31,881 nt of DNA, from positions 8,326-40,206 of the forward strand of contig JBBBWG010033197.1 in assembly GCA_037176905.1 (NCBI GenBank). The letters run 5' to 3'. Position numbers and translations under genes: made by a program. Under the pieces are notes generated by a model. The model saw only the letters and a program-made list of their open reading frames with translations. It was not told the DNA's origin and did no database searches. Positions 31,583 to 31,881 of the stretch are shown here, one piece after another (position 1 is the stretch's first letter; each line of letters begins with the position of its first letter). This stretch comes from Azolla pinnata. Its lineage: Eukaryota; Streptophyta; Polypodiopsida; Salviniales; Salviniaceae.

Positions 31583-31881
31583 GGCACATTACCCGTGATG
31601 GTGAATGGTGGTCTAAAATTCTAGATGCAGGCTAGAAATCTTGCCTTCCTTTTCGAGCGAAGGTGTTTCTTTGGCGTACCATGGTTGGTGGGTTGCCTTT
31701 GGCTATGGCCTTAAAGCGACAAAACATTTCCAGTGGTACATGTGTCTTCTATCCTTCAGTTGATGAAGATGCTACACACAGGTTTATTTCTTGTCATGTT
31801 ACTCAAGGTATATGGATAGTCATATCACAGTTGTGGGAGTCATTAACTGGAAATATTTTGTCACCTTTTCAATGGGTTTTT
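31583..31881 (+). mobile_element. LINE reverse-transcriptase C-terminal (zf-RVT-like) fragment, runs off the window
   Basis: The plus-strand frame reads WHITRDGEWWSKILDAG, a stop, then KVFLWRTMVGGLPLA, RQNISSGTCVFYPSVDEDA, HRFISCHVTQGIW and LSPFQWVF to the window end. The C...C...H...C spacing and the FLWR...GLP and FxxC...IW pattern match the zinc-binding region after the reverse transcriptase of plant LINEs. It belongs to the same family as 30973-31440 and overlaps it only in SPFQWVF. Confidence 0.8.

Noticed and set aside
31581..31592. ATG directly after the telo-boxes and GAA tract as a gene start
   Set aside because: The frame stops after four codons and the sequence turns at once into LINE reverse-transcriptase coding.
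1..31881. CRISPR arrays, rRNA and tRNA genes
   Set aside because: None were seen. The repeat arrays are micro- and minisatellites without spacers, and no cloverleaf or rRNA-like block stood out by eye. A covariance-model scan was not possible here.

Overview
This window is nuclear DNA of a land plant. It holds three intron-rich genes, several decayed non-LTR retrotransposons (LINEs), plant-type telo-boxes (AAACCCTAA) and many GAA/TTC, CTG, CATA/CATG and CT microsatellites. A plant-type BRAHMA ATPase and a probable chloroplast-targeted zinc-finger protein place it in plants. The LINE style and a coiled-coil gene of a type I associate with ciliated eukaryotes hint at a seed-free plant such as a fern or lycophyte, but the sequence alone does not prove this.

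Left edge (1-2626): a GAA tract and a telo-box cluster that look like a plus-strand promoter, a 53-83 bp minisatellite, one unassigned minus-strand ORF, and a plus-strand stretch that reads like protein but is broken by stops. No gene here is secure.

Centre left (2627-14721, minus strand): a complete BRAHMA-type SWI2/SNF2 chromatin-remodelling ATPase. I assembled it as 14 coding exons, all joining in frame, for about 2622 residues: low-complexity Q/P/N-rich N-terminus, QLQ, HSA, DEAD-like ATPase and helicase-C lobes, SnAC, Pro/His-rich linker, bromodomain, basic tail.

Middle (14722-18238): the shared upstream region of two divergent genes, with a LINE 3'-end fragment, a W-box-like cluster and about 800 bp of CATA/CATG microsatellite.

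Centre right (18239-20670, plus strand): a three-exon gene for a 163-residue DnaJ-type zinc-finger protein with a Ser-rich N-terminal extension that resembles a chloroplast transit peptide (PSA2-like). 20671-22158 is the gap between convergent 3' ends.

Right (22159-30444, minus strand): a nine-exon gene for a protein of about 618 residues, with a disordered His/Ser/Asp-rich N-terminus and a long charged coiled-coil C-terminus. A decayed LINE with a likely nested LTR-like insertion lies antisense in its fifth intron, and a 33-codon upstream ORF precedes its start. The right edge carries pieces of a second LINE family, including a three-fold 42-bp in-frame duplication of its ORF, and another telo-box plus GAA promoter-like block.

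The three genes have no evident shared pathway: one acts on chromatin, one probably in the chloroplast, and one may be cytoskeletal or ciliary.
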